This document shows, in pieces, positions 12,801 to 50,509 of a stretch of DNA of 64,000 nucleotides. The translations under genes and the position numbers were made by a program. Below the pieces are notes generated by a model. The model was not told the origin of the DNA. It did not search any database and was given only the letters and a program-made list of their open reading frames with translations. Position 1 is the stretch's first letter. Each line of letters opens with the position of its first letter. Origin of the DNA: Lagopus muta (taxonomy: Eukaryota; Chordata; Aves; Galliformes; Phasianidae); the NCBI RefSeq assembly GCF_023343835.1, contig NC_064437.1, positions 26,015,001 through 26,079,000 of the forward strand, written 5' to 3'.

Positions 12801-15553
12801 GTTCAGGTGGGGTGAATTTGCTAGAGATCTGGGCCCTCGGGATGGATTTTCTCCTTGCTGGAAGATGCCCACGTGATCCTGCACCTTACATCCATGAGTC
12901 CTGTGCAAGGATGGACAAAGGGAGGAATGCCAGGAACAGGAGTGGGAAAAGCCACGATTGATGGAGAGGGAAAGAGCAGGATAGAAACTGCCCGTTTAAG
13001 TGATGCTTCACCAGGTCCCCACAGCCCACACCCAGCTCCTGCCATGCAGGTGCTAAACGTAGCCGTAATTAGAAAGCAATCTCACAGTCATTTGCACCTG
13101 AAGTCCATTTAGGATGGGCAAAAAAGCAGAGTACTGAAGGAAAGGCAGAGCTGGGTTAGCATGGGTATGGGAACAGCTAAAAGCCTGTTGGTATGGTTGG
13201 ACCTAGAAGCAGTTCACAACGTATCCCTGTGGGACACAGCCCCATCCAACAGCCCCTACCATGCAGGTCCTCCATCACCCTCCAAAATTAGTGACCAGTG
13301 CCCATGCTGAAGATAAAAATAACCTCATATTTATTTTTGCTCTTAAACTACAGTTTTCTTATAGATTAAGTGCTACTATGTAATTAGAGAGGATTTAGAG
13401 GCTGTTTGTGCCCCACGATGCTCTGCAATTATGGTTAATTCCTTCTTTATGGCTTCAGAGCATCACCAGCACAGTTCTAGGGCCAGAAGAGCTGCATGCG
13501 GAGGTGAGAGGTAGAGCTGGTGGCTGTGACACTACAGATGGGATTGCCAGAACCTCTTTCTTCATAAACTTGGGCATTTCTGGGGGAAAAGGGTCTGCAG
13601 AGCAGAGAGCAGAGCACTGCATACAGCACTGCAAGTCACCATGTCAAGCATCACCTGAGGATGCTGTGGGGTCACACGGGTCAGATTCAGGCTCCATCTG
13701 TCCATGTATCAAGGAAAAGAGCTCATCTTGAAACTTTGCTCTCAAACTTTCCCATGGGAACGTATAGAGGCTACTGATATATGCCGCAAAAATTCAATAA
13801 AGAAGCGTGTAATGAAAGAAAGATATAATGTAGGCTGCGATCACAAAGGCATACATGAATTATTAAGCCTGCCGAATTTACAGGCAGCTTGGGGAACTAT
13901 AGATTTCTTCCTCCATGTATAGTTAGGGAACTGCTGTTTAAAGCAGAAGAGTATTTCATCCTTAACCACGCAATTAGTCAGTGGGGGAAAAGCACTCGCT
14001 CTACAGGTACCCATGTCACAAGAGCCAACGGGTCCTGGAGGCACCTGACATGTTCAATCTGTTTTTGCACAGGGATGCTGTTGGGTTTTTTAAGCCTGAA
14101 ATCATTTCCAGCAAGATGCTCCCCAAAACCAAGTGGTTTTGCAGCTGTGCCGTACCCACATCCATCGCATGGTTTGGGCTTGTCAAGGCCATATTTACAG
14201 GCAATAAACAAAGGGCTGCAGATGCTGCTCAGGGCCACAGACATCTATAATTCAGGTGGATGCACTGCAGGATGTATCTTGGCTTTTCGCTTCCTCCCTT
14301 TGCAGGCCCCCAGGACACAAATCCTGGGTGAAGGGAGGACATCTGGGAGGTAGAGCACTTTGCCGCTTCTGGAAACAGCACTCCAGTGTTTTTCTCAGTT
14401 TCAGATTGTCTCTTTTTATTGAGCCCCATGCACATAAACAGCAGCAGATTGATCATCTCACATATCCCCAAAGTTGAAGCACTTGATGCCTGCCAAACTT
14501 GAATTTGAACTTTAATTCACATTGGGCAGGCCCCAGATTCGCCCACAAACCTGTTGTTAATGCAGCCTCTCTCCCTTGGTAGCTTTCAGAAATACCTGCA
14601 ACCCCAAAATGCATCCATGGTCCTGTTTATAATACTAAAAGAAAACAAAGAGAGAGATCCCTTAGACTGTGCCATGGGGAAGCAACCCCGCTGCCGTATC
14701 TCCACTGCCCAAAGTCACTGTGTGGGGTGGACAGAGTGGTGATGCTACCATTCATCATCCAAGAAATGAGGACTGGGCAGTACCTCATAGGCACCTGCTC
14801 TGATGGAGATCTGGGGGAGGACTTTATTTCATTCCTACCACCTAAGCTGCTCTGTGATGATGTTGCTTTGAAGCTCTGGCCCAGCTCCATGCTGCTGGCT
14901 TGCAGCCACAATTCCTTCCCCACTGAACACGCACAAAAAAATAAAAGCAGGGAGAGAGGCCAAGGAGCTCACGCTGAGCCTTGCATGCCAGTGAGTCAAT
15001 CAAAGGCAGGAAGTGCTAATTAGTCCCCCTGCCTCCCCCTACGCCTGGCCTATCTGTCAGCTGGGGACAAGAAGAGTCAGCCAGGGCCACCAAGGAGCTG
15101 CGGAGGAGCCTGGGGTAGACGAAGACCTGGAGCTGCTGGGAGGCACTGCATGCAGCCCCACTGAGCCAGGCTGGGTCATGGGTTGTTGGTTAATTCCATA
15201 TATCATCTCTACCACAGTTAGTTACCTCAAGATACCTTTCTCCATGGTGGTCCATTTACCTGAGTTAATTATCAGGTCTTCCTTGAAGGGATATATTTCC
15301 CTCATGGCTGACGAGTGCCATCACCATAGGGTGAAAGGCTGTGTCCTTTTTCCAATTGCTTTGTCAATGCCACTTTCCATATAAAGAGATCCCAGCTGCT
15401 TGGCTTCACTGCCCACTAAGACCAGACTACTGGTTCTACAATCCCAGCACTGGAGCATCCAGGTGGCAGCATAGTCAACATTAGGAGTCAGATGGCTTCT
15501 GTCTCTTCCTCATCTTCCACCCTTCGTGATGGCCAGCAAGGCAAGTGGATCCT

Positions 15554-15588
15554 CCATCATCCTCCATATTTGGTATGGAGGATGATGG
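15554..15588. repeat. Perfect 15-bp inverted repeat, 5-nt loop
   Basis: Arms CCATCATCCTCCATA and TATGGAGGATGATGG are exact reverse complements around TTTGG. No gene is associated. Confidence 0.9.
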
Positions 15589-17336
15589 CTGAAATATAAA
15601 TATGGAAAGAACTGGCAGGTGGATTGTATCACACACCCGCAAACTCACCATGTGCTTATAATGGTGGAAGCAACCACTATTGGCTGCAAACATATCCCAT
15701 ACCACATGCCACCCCCCATCTGAAAGGTGCAGAGGTCACTCCACCTTGGAGAAATTTCATATATTTGCTTTGCTTGAAATCACAAAGAAAGAGAGAGAGA
15801 AAGCCTAGCAAAGCTCCATGTGCCTGCTCAGAAGAGAGGTAGGCATTGAGCACAGAGCCAGGAAGAAATGTGCAGGAGGAACACTGCAGTAATATGGGAT
15901 AATAACCCTGCGAAGACTGAGAGGCGGCTGAATAGCTGTATTTCCTGTAATACCATAGTATTGTAAGAGAAAACCAGTAAACAAATATTTTCACTGAGAA
16001 GCTGGGAAAGAGGGAGAGGCATGATTGTCCCTCAAAGAAGAGCATTAGAACAGGGGGATAGCAGTGAGAGAGGGGAGCTGCTCAAGATTATGGCCCTTGC
16101 AGATAGCAGTAGAGTCAGATCACAGCCAAGCAGCACACCACTGTTTTCTCCCATCTCCAAAAACCCAAGCTTCATGACCTGAAGGAGACTGACCCTGCAC
16201 GAGGACACTGGCTGTCTTGTCCCAATGGGATCAGATTTTGTCCATCCCTCTCCCAGGGCAAAAGGCACTCCTAGGAAAAAAAAAGATACTGTGAAAGTCC
16301 CTTTGGCTAACCCCATCCATACTGGGTCTCTCCAAAAGATGAGAGCAATGCAATTGCAGTCCCAGTCTCACCTGCTCACTAGCTCTATCCTGGGATGGGT
16401 CGGGCAGTGATTCCTCATGGCAAACCTGTTGATGTCCATCATTGGTCAGCAGACAGTAGTCCCAGCAAAAGTAATGGGACCGAACCCATCCCCAGAACAA
16501 GTGAGCTGACACTGGTGGTTTTTGGCTGCAGATAATCGTGTCCTTGGAGCCCAGATTGGTACTTGGGGGCTTGCAATTGATATAGAAGTGAGAAGTTATT
16601 TATTTTCAAATCAAGGCAACTTTAACCTGTAATCCAGAGCATGGGTAGGAGGTGAAGCCACTTCATCACAAGGGATTTGTCTGCGCAGACCTAAAGGAGC
16701 TCAAGCCTGTGTGCTGTAATTTAACGGTGTTTTGAGTTGAGGCTGCTGTTCCTATAGCTACTAGAGGAAGCTTAGCAACCTCAGGCTCAGCTCCTGGAGC
16801 ACCATTTGTGCTCGTGGAGGGGTCCAGAGAAAAGTAGGGATGTGGCATTTTCATCCATGCATTGTCATCACCCACACATTGCTGGCACCCACGATTTAAC
16901 CTCTTACGTCCTATGCTCTGTGCTGATGTTGCACTGATTGCAGTAGCCATATGGGGTATTTCTGCTGGAAACAGAAGCACGTGGGGCTTTGTTAGTACCA
17001 AATCAACTGTTACCTTCAAAAATACTATAGGAATAAGAACCTGCTTCTGTCATGCTTTGAGGGCTGGAGCCATAACGCTGGGAATGCATACTCTGGAGAA
17101 GGCCCATCTTCTTCTCCCAGCCCTGGGCCCATCTTGGAGATGCTTTGGGCTCTACCAAGGTCAGTGGGACTGCGTGTGTGTCAAGCTGGCCCACATCTCT
17201 CTGGACAACTCACCTCTCTGACCTTAGTGCAGTGTCAAGTCTAACACTAATCACGCTCTCTTTCCTCTCTCCATAGGTCCTCCTCACGCTTGGCCAACCA
17301 AGGTTGGCTTAGAAGGCTCACCTCCCTCCTAAGAAA

Positions 17337-42055
<24,719 letters not shown>

Positions 42056-43848
42056 GCCAGCAGAACTCCCTTCCCACCACCTGACCTTTTCTGTCATTTG
42101 TTTGTATTTTATAATATGAAAAGGGGAAAAAAAAAATACTCCTCCTCTGAGATAGCAACCTACCCCTCACAAGTCCTGGAGGGAACCACAGCACAAGCAA
42201 AGGCTGTGGGGAAAGAAAGACCTCATTGCTTTGCATCTGTCCCAGAGAAATACCAAATTTCCAGTCTCCCTAACCCCATACTCTGGCCCTTAACATGAAA
42301 AGAAAGAGAAAGAGACAGAGAGATTTTTTGATATTTTTGTTAAAAGACCTAGAAATCCCCAGCAAACCCTGTCCGACACTTTTGTCACAGGGCTGGTGGC
42401 AGAAGCCTTCCCAGAAGGGGACCTTAGTGCCATCATTTCTACCCCAAGGCACAGCCAGGGACACCTGGCCTCCTCCCCATCCCTGTCTTTTCTCAGCAGG
42501 GAGGCCCTGAGTCCCTATAGACACCATCCTTCAATAAGCAAGCTGTCACACTTCAAGCCCATGGCAATGTGTTTGGGTTACTGAGCTTGAGAGAAAAAGA
42601 GAAGAAAAGAGAAGATGATAGACTGAGTTAAAAAAAAGATCAATTCTTTCAGTCTTGAAGTCATCATTAGGGTCCGTTTCTTCTGCTACTTCTTTATGCC
42701 ACCATGATGTCATTCACAGCGGTTGCTGGTCCCAAACCAAAGAGCCACAGTGAAGGACCAGCAATCAAAAAAGCCATCACACAGCCAGAGCTCAGCCTGA
42801 AGCCAGCAGTTGTGTCATGCCATGTTCAGGGACCCGCATGCAGCAGGGGATGATGACAGCACAGCCAAGGGAAGACAAGTGCATGCTGAGAAAGGCTTGT
42901 TGCTTTCTCTCTATCCCTCCATGCTTCCATCATAAGAGGGACCCAAATCTCAGTGCCTTGGTATCACCATCTTTCTCATGGGAAATCAACTACTTCCCTC
43001 CTCAAAAGAAGGCTTGGCCCATTTAGATTTTGGAGCACCTGGAGACCCTTGAAAGAACAGACGCATTCACTCTTCCCATTCTTAATTTCTCTTATCTTAC
43101 AGAAAACGGACACCTCAGGTAGACTTTTTTGTGCTCTGCTGCCATTGCTGCCACCTGCACAGAGCCCCAGTGGCCATCACCATGGACCCATCACTCCACA
43201 GAGGCTCTGCTCAATGCAGTGCTTTGTCACCCATGTGTCCCAGGACAATGCAGCCCATCGCTGGATGCACAGCTGAGGCAGAATTACAAAGGCTAAACAT
43301 TGCTTTTTGATTTTATCACACTGAAGCTGCTTTGTCTCAGGAAACATCTTCCAGATGGCAACATAAAGGCATCTTTACAGTAGCTTATAATTCAGGCCAG
43401 TGTCTCTTTCATGGTCATGCTCCTTGATTTGCTGACGTTACTCATCACCCTGCGGAGCTGAAGGAGGGCATTAAGCAGGAATCCAGCCCCTTTGTCCATG
43501 CTGGGCACACAACCTCAGCTGGCCCCGAGGTCAGGATTAGACATGGGTTCCTGCCCCAAGGTGGGCAGCTCACAGCCTGCTGTCACAAATCAGATTTTAA
43601 CCAGTACTCACCAAGTACTGCTTGGTGCTGAGTCCAGCAGCTGGGGCACAAGCCAGGCAGGAGGCTGCACGTGTTGAGATCTCTGCAGCGTCACTGATGG
43701 CAATATCTCAGTCCACCTGAGCAGCCTGCCCCATTAAAGATCCCAAAAAGCAGCAGACAGGACTGATTAAAACTGAAGAGGCCTCCTGCTAGACCAACAC
43801 AGTAACATTTTCCCCATAACCAAGAGTTTACAGGTAAGAAGTACCCTA

Positions 43849-43854
43849 AATAAA
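43849..43854 (+). terminator. TNR: Possible proximal TNR poly(A) signal
   Basis: Canonical AATAAA in CCCTAAATAAAGTGCC, 1.8 kb after the TNR stop. The downstream GT-rich element is weak, so this may be a minor site. Confidence 0.35.
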
Positions 43855-45658
43855 GTGCCATAGTACAGCAGTTACAGCTAGGAACAGAGGTTAGTGGTGG
43901 ATGGTGTTCATCTCCTGTTCAGGACTGAGCTGTTTGCTTTTCCACCCAGGTGTAACAAAGAGATGGCAGTGAAAAAAAAAATGGTAACTCAACACTGGCT
44001 ATCAAGGGGAAGGCAAGAAAATTGTTTTCATAAGCACAAAACAAACAGAAAATCAAAACCTGCCTTGCTTTTCCAGGAGGCTCAAAAGAAGATCCTCAAA
44101 GAGGCTGGTTATTCTCACAGTAGATGTCCTGATATGCGTCCCTCCCTCTCTGCTCACATCCATCATCCTGTGGTCCTGCAGCTGGGACAGGAGGGTCTGG
44201 CCAACACAGCTCTGTCGCCAAGTCTGAAGGACACCCCTGGGGACAATATTCAATCTTCCAGTGAAACAAAACAAGTTCTTTCAGGAAAACAAAAGGGTTG
44301 TTACAAGCCAGAAAACCTGGCTTCTTCCCAATTCTCCTTTCAATGTCACCAGCTCTGCTTCCTTCCACCACCATCCTGATGCGTCAGAGCCCCTTTGCCC
44401 TGCTGCTGTCACATCCCAAAGCCCACAGCACCAGCAGCGTGTCAGCCCTTCACCCTGCAGAAGACCACATGCTCCAGCACCTCCACAGCCTTCCAAAGCC
44501 ACCTCTTGTTTCTGAACCCTAAACACCAGAAGGAAACACCAAGGGACCCTCTCACCTCTTTCCCAATGCGGTTATCCCTCTGTTTCTGTTCCCACCTGAC
44601 GTCCACCTTTCCACCACATGCTGCTTTACTGCATGACCAAAGACAAGAAGGCCTGAAAGGAAGAGCTGCATTCAGTGAAGTGACACTTAGGGCAGCATTT
44701 ATGGAGGAATAATGGAGTGGGGGCTTCCCCAAACATAGCTGGGTTTTGGCAGGAGGATGCTTCAAGAGCATCAGAGCCTTCACCTCTGCTCCTCCTCTTT
44801 GCGCTGCTTTACTGTGGGCATCACAAAGCGCAGTACAAGTCTAAATGCGCTCTCAGCTCCTTCCCAAAGCAATATTCACACCATGTGAGGCAGAGGTTCA
44901 GGCAGCTTGCAGAAGAGCAGCAGGAGCCCCAGCACCCACCCAGCATCTCATCTCCACACCAGCCGGGTTCCCTTTTCCAGACCCCAGCACATCACACCCT
45001 GGGGTGACCACACACCTCCAAGCAGCACCCAGTAGCCTTCACCCTGTCAGATACTGCCAGCAAAAAGTTATCACCCCAAAAAACTTTAATCCATGCTTAT
45101 ACCCCCCTCTCCAACCAAAGGCTCTGCCCCAGGACCAAGCCCATCCCCATTTCTACCAATCAACCACCTGTAGGTCACCAAACCCAAGCAAGCCCACACG
45201 GATGAGTGGCATGTCCCTGCCCAGCTCAGAGCTATACAGGTGTCAGAGGTTTGACAGAGGGATGGTGACACGGGGATAGAACCAACCAAGCAAAAAGCAG
45301 AGCCTCATGTACAGGTGTTACACTGCAATTGTGTTTACTCCTTCAGAAACTAAAAACTAAACAACACAGAAAGGCGACGGAAGAACAGAGGCAACGAAAC
45401 CCTTTGGAGAGATTTTGATGAACCAAACGCAGACCAGTGCAGCCAAATGAGGGGAAGATGAAAGCAGATAAATGCATAAAGAGAGAAAATAAATAATATA
45501 AATAAATAATATATTAAACAACCCTCCCCCACCCCATAATGAAAACGTAGCTGGGAGAATGGGATCGACGCTTGTTAACCATTGTTAACTAGTATTTTTA
45601 GTCTTGACCGCTCTTAGGCTATGTATAGTTCCTTTTTTTAATGCATTTTCTATACATT

Positions 45659-45664
45659 AATAAA
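45659..45664 (+). terminator. TNR: Probable distal TNR poly(A) signal
   Basis: Canonical AATAAA in CATTAATAAAAGATACC followed by a GT-rich stretch (GTGAGCTGTGTGCC), the expected layout of hexamer plus downstream element. It lies 3.6 kb after the TNR stop. Confidence 0.6.
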
Positions 45665-45718
45665 AGATACCAAACGAGTGAGCTGTGTGCCTGTCTGGGA
45701 AGAAACAACAAAAGGGGA

Positions 45719-45968
45719 GGAATGAGAGGTGATGGCCTTCTATTGTTCCAGGGAAGGTTCAGGTTGGATATTAGGAAAAACTCATCCAAAGAAGTGGTGA
45801 TGCAGTGGCACAGGCTGCCCTGGGAGTGGCGGGGTCACCATCCCTGGAGGCGTTGTGAACCATGAACATGTAGCACTGAGGGATGTGGGCATGGTGGGGT
45901 GGGTTGGGGTTGGACTTGGGGATCTGAGAGGTCTTCTCCAACCTGAATGGTTCTACAATTCTGTGACT
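45719..45968 (+). repeat. CR1 LINE 3' fragment just after the TNR poly(A) site
   Basis: It reads GGTTCAGGTTGGATATTAGG, CCCTGGAGGCG, GAGGTCTTCTCCAACCTGAA and TGGTTCTACAATTCTGTGAC, an ordered plus-oriented CR1 3' end of about 250 nt, one of the better preserved copies here. Confidence 0.85.
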
Positions 45969-48900
45969 CGAGGGCTGAAGCCCCATTGCAAGGTACCCTT
46001 CCTCCACCAGCACCTTCCTGTCAGAACGTGCTCCTGGTAAAACAAAACACAGCATGGGTTTAGCAAAACCTCCAGGACAAGTGTGAATCTCAGAGAGTAT
46101 GGGAAGCCTCCCTTCATTCCACATGCAGGCTTTATTTAGATCTCACATCTTAAATTTTCATGTTCACCGTGCAGCCAACCAGAATGAGAAAACCCCAAAC
46201 AACTGGCAGAACTTCTGCCAGACTGCTAAATTTAATTCCAGGGAGACCAAACCAGGGGAATTTGCTTTGCAGTGCTTTCTATGCTCCTGTTTCTTACTCC
46301 AGTTGGAGAGAAAAAAGGGAACTGCAGAGCACGGGGCACATCTGCAGCCCCACTGCTGTTGGGAGAGGAATAGCAAAGCCTGGAGCTCAGCCATTGGCAC
46401 CAAACGAATCCTGTGCCAATGAAAAACCTCAGCTCCAATTTGCACCAAGGATCACAAAGTCTTCTGGAGATGTAGGAGGTAGAGGACGTCTCAGTCTCCA
46501 TCGTGGTGCCCATCTAGGCAGCAGTGATCACTGTGGGTAACACCCAGAGGTGTCCCACCACCTGTGCTGCTAAAGCTGACTATGCTTTGCATCTCAGCAA
46601 GCCAACCTGGTGGGTGCCCTGTATGACCCCTAAGTGAGGCCACTGCTCTCCAACACATTTCAGACTGGATAAGGAGGGGGCCAGGCTGCCACAAGCCCTT
46701 TCCCAAATTCCCCATACTCCTCCTTCAGGCCAGGGCAGTCCTGAACCCCACCACACCAACCCCATCACCCACCACTGGTGCCCACCCAGCCCATCACCCT
46801 ACAACCCCTGCACAGCACATTTTTTGCATGGCACATGCACTTATTGCATGCAGTGATGATACTAAGTTCAGCACATTCCAGATGGGGTCACACATGGTAA
46901 GATGTCCCATTCCCATTCCCAACCTCTCCAAGAAGCATAATGCCTGGCCTTTGCACAGCAGCCCCTTACCTCCTGGGGCCAAGCTCCAGCCAAGCACTGT
47001 GCTGCCTGCCACCCCATCTGCACTTTGTACCCAAATATTTCATCAGAGCCCTCTTACCAAAGTCCCCTTCTTGCATGAGTGATGCTTGGGAACTTTGTCC
47101 CACCAGCAAACATCAGGAGGGCACACAAGGGTTCTCGGCCAGTCTGTAAGCATTGACTCCAAGCCTGGCACTTGAGCAACAGAAGCTGTAACCCCCCATC
47201 CCAAACCCCCACTGCCATCCCCCCTTCTCTGCTTTCCAGCTTAGGGGGCTGGGAAAGCACCCAGTGCCCTGCAGAGAAAGTGCTAAGTTTCCTGAGCTTG
47301 AGCTGCTCACCTCCCATGTTTGATGCCTTGCAGAACGTGATATTTCCTTACAGCCCTGTTTCTAATGTTTGTTTCTTGGTTTTTATTCCCCCTCGTAAGC
47401 CTGAATGTGCTCATCATCCATTTAAAACCCTCATTCCCCTTTTTATCTCTCCGACTCCCATAGCTACAAGCGCTACCACATCATTATGCAGGGCATTAAA
47501 AAAAAAAATCTCTTTTAATCAAATCCAAATGTAGGGCTTTTAATTTTCATTGATCCATTATCCTCTCTGTGGGATTGGGAGAGAGGTGAGGGCAGCCCAT
47601 GGGCTGTTCCCTTTCCCACCTATACATACACACTGTGCCACTTCCAATTCATTCCAGCAGTTTCTCTTAATAAAAGCATAGGGGATATACATGGTAATCA
47701 AGGCAGAAATATTGAAGCTGCATCCTCCTGCCTGCCCACTGATCCTAGCACCATGCAAAGCTTTGAGCATCACCAAAGAAAGGCACCTGTTGTCCCTTGA
47801 GGGGGTCAGGGAGAGGTGAAACACCCACAGGAGAAAGGCCTCTGGCTGTTTGTCCTCTCTCCCCTCCAATGATTTGCATCTTGCTTTCATTTCCCCCCTG
47901 CCCCAGCTGCACGGTCGCCATAGAGCAGAGCTGTGGGGCAGCATCGGGCCTCAAACACTGAGGTCTTACGCTGCTCGCAACGAAGCTTTGTGCTGAATGT
48001 AAGATTAAAAAAATATTTATTAAAAAAAAAAGAAAGAAAAATGGTGTCTGCTATTTGTTAAAGGAATGGCATTGCCCTGCCCTGCTGCTGTGCTGCTCGG
48101 CTCAGGTTTGGGGTGCTGACACTGAGGGTTGCCCGATGCTCAGTGGCAGCAGAGGGATGGAGCGCAATGCAGAGGGCTGTGCCCTGCTCCCATCATTACA
48201 AGCACATTCCTACCCCAAAAAAAACCATCTTGGCAGCTCTCATCAGGCAGAAACCAGGTGTTCAGAGCAGCATGAGATTAAAAAAAAAACAACAACACAA
48301 CAGAATCCAAGCAGCCCAACCACACCTCCGCTCCAAGCCATTAACCCCTGGGACTCTGCTTTGCAGTGAGCAATCCCAACAGACAGCAAACCAGGTCAGA
48401 TACAGCCCTCGGGTAGGAAGGCCCACATCCCAGCGTTTCTCATCCCCGAGCATGTGGTTGACATTCCCAAGAAGTCCAGCCCTGAGGTCCAGCCCATTAT
48501 GGTGCTGGGGCAGGGTTACCCCACTGCCCAATCTCCATGCCAGGGCACCACCTCATCCTCAGGCTGCTCCCCATACAGCTCCTGCAGGCAGTTCCGCTCT
48601 CCCCACCTCCTGCTGCCATGGGATTTCCTCAGGAAGGAGCTCCTGCTCACACACACAAAGCAACCACCAATTGTTTGGAATGTCCCAAACAAATCCTCCT
48701 TTTAACAGGGGGTGCTCAGCCTGACAGCCCCGCACAGCACAGGAGCAGCATCCACATCGCTGCGGGTGCAGAATGGAGCCATAGGCACTTGTGGGGGCAC
48801 AGCTCCCTGGCAGACAGATGGAACCCAGCGCACTGGGGCCTGTCCTGCCCCTGGAGAACTGCCCCAGGTAGAGGAAGGCCTGACCTCAAGCCAAACCCAA

Positions 48901-50509
48901 TGCAGCTTCTGTGCCCACCACCTGGCCTCAAGCATCGCCCTCCCCATCCTCCTCCTGAGCTCTGCTCCAAAGCCGGAAAGGCGACTGCTGCTGCTCAAAT
49001 AAATACCAGGGGCCGCTATTTTTATCCAGCAAGCGACCGGGCAGCTTTATTTTTAGCATTTAAACTGCAGCCTCCTTTTCCTTTTTTTTTTTTTTTTTCT
49101 CCTTTCTTTTTGCTGGGAGGGGGAGAAGGAGGGAAAAGGCAGAAGCATCAGGGAAAAATGAGAGGAATGTTTCCCTGCGAGCAGAGTTTTCCATTGCTTA
49201 CTTTGAGCTGCGCCACAGTGTGCAAACAGAGCAGAGGGGAAGGTGTGCCCATGAGCAGCAGTTCTGCTCTGTGTTGGAGGGGGGAAATTAGGGAATTTTG
49301 CTGCAGTGAGGCTGCGAGGAGGGTGAGGGTGCACGGATGTGGGTTGAAAACACAACATCCTGGGGGACTGCGTGTTTTGGGTTAAAAATAGGCCATGTGC
49401 TGGCAGATCCTATGGGTCCCGTGGGATGCAGAGCCCTGCTCGTGGAGCACCAATGTGTTACAGCAGCGTTTTCACCACCAGTCATTGCAGTGTTTCCCAA
49501 ATGTTCAGGTCTCATTCCAGCTTTAAAAGGATTCTTACCAATGAGACATTGGGCTCCTCAGTCCGTGCTGGAGGCCCAGGAGGAGGAAAAAAGCCGTGTA
49601 ATCCGGAGCAGGAGTGATTCATCGGCCTCTGAGTCACAGCTTCCTCTGACTTGGTGCTACTTCTGGAAAACAAAGCACCCAGAGAGTTCAGTATGAGCAG
49701 CAGTGGCCACATCTTGCCCAAGGGCAGAGCCATCCGTCACCAGCTCCATCACATCCCCTCAGCATGGTCACTGCATCTTTGTTCCCATCCCCAGCACTCA
49801 TGATTGCTGAGTAAGAGCGGCCTCACTGATAGGGAAGTGGGGAGGCTGAATGAAACTAACAGGTGACAGGTTCAAACCCCCAAAATTTGGCTTTTTTTTT
49901 TTTTTTTTTTTAAACACCACACATAGCTGAGCTGTGGGGCTCCTTGCCCCATCAGTTATGAGGGATTTGTGTTCTTGTAATGCATCTGTTCCAGACCACC
50001 ACTGGAAAGAGGATATGAGGCATTCAGATATCCTTGTAAGTTATAGAACCATTCAGGTTGGAAAAGACCTCAAAAGACCATCGAGTCCAACCTGCCTCCA
50101 ATACTGCTCGCTAACCACATCCCTCAGTGCCACATCTCCATGGGTCTGTAACACCTCTAGGGACAGTGACCCACCGCCTCCCTGGGCGGCTGTGCCACTG
50201 CATCACTGCTCTTTTGGAGAAGTAATTGTTCCTAACATCCAACCTGAACCTTCACTGGCAAAACTTGAGAGCTGGGCAAAGGGGCACGTGGGGCCCCAAA
50301 GGCTGGGGCTCAGCAGTTCCTTGCTTGGTGAGGCTTCTGCCAAAGTCAGCCAGCAACAAGAAAGGACTGATCCACAGTACAGGGCAACGAGCCCATGGCC
50401 CAACACCTGCAGCTATGCTAGCCCTGAAGCCGCTAAAAATGGCCACTTCTAGTTAAGGAGGATCAAACAGGCGTGGGGTTTGCCCCGCTTGCTGTGGCCG
50501 GGACAGCCC
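45969..50509. other. Intergenic region between TNR and KIAA0040
   Basis: No coding gene supported; the 282-codon frame at 48537-49385 is low-complexity and has no domain. It holds T or A runs (49082-49098, 49892-49911), a CR1 at 50042, an AT-rich block near 47470-47560, and a TTATTTTTAG MEF2-type site near 49050. Confidence 0.6.
50042..50272 (-). repeat. CR1 LINE 3' fragment upstream of the CpG island
   Basis: The reverse-oriented CR1 terminus ATAGAACCATTCAGGTTGGA continues through AAAGACCTCAAAAGACCATC, TGACCCACCGCCTCCCTGGG and TTCCTAACATCCAACCTGAA. Confidence 0.85.

Larger units (their letters stand above)
1..17276. other. Non-coding region upstream of TNR exon 1 (presumed 5' intron)
   Basis: No frame here shows a recognisable protein or consistent splice structure; the open frames are short, overlapping and compositionally random. 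The TNR coding exon opens at an acceptor, and TNR in other vertebrates has widely spaced 5' non-coding exons, so this is probably intronic. AT-rich, TAAT-rich blocks at about 2400-2600 and 3540-3780 look like conserved non-coding DNA, but conservation cannot be judged from one sequence. Repeats and a CpG cluster are listed separately. Confidence 0.5.
42056..45680 (+). other. TNR: Probable TNR 3' untranslated region
   Basis: No credible coding frame follows the TNR stop. An AATAAA at 43849-43854 could give a shorter transcript. A stronger signal is AATAAA at 45659-45664, which is followed within about 15 bases by a GT-rich tract typical of a cleavage element. The last 350 nt before it are AT-rich and low in repeats, and the first CR1 repeat begins only beyond that point (about 45719). 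The extent is inferred, not proven. Confidence 0.55.

Noticed and set aside
48537-49385. 282-codon plus-strand frame
   Set aside because: Composition is Pro/His/Ser-rich and then poly-Phe from a T run; no domain, no family resemblance. Chance frame in GC-rich intergenic DNA.
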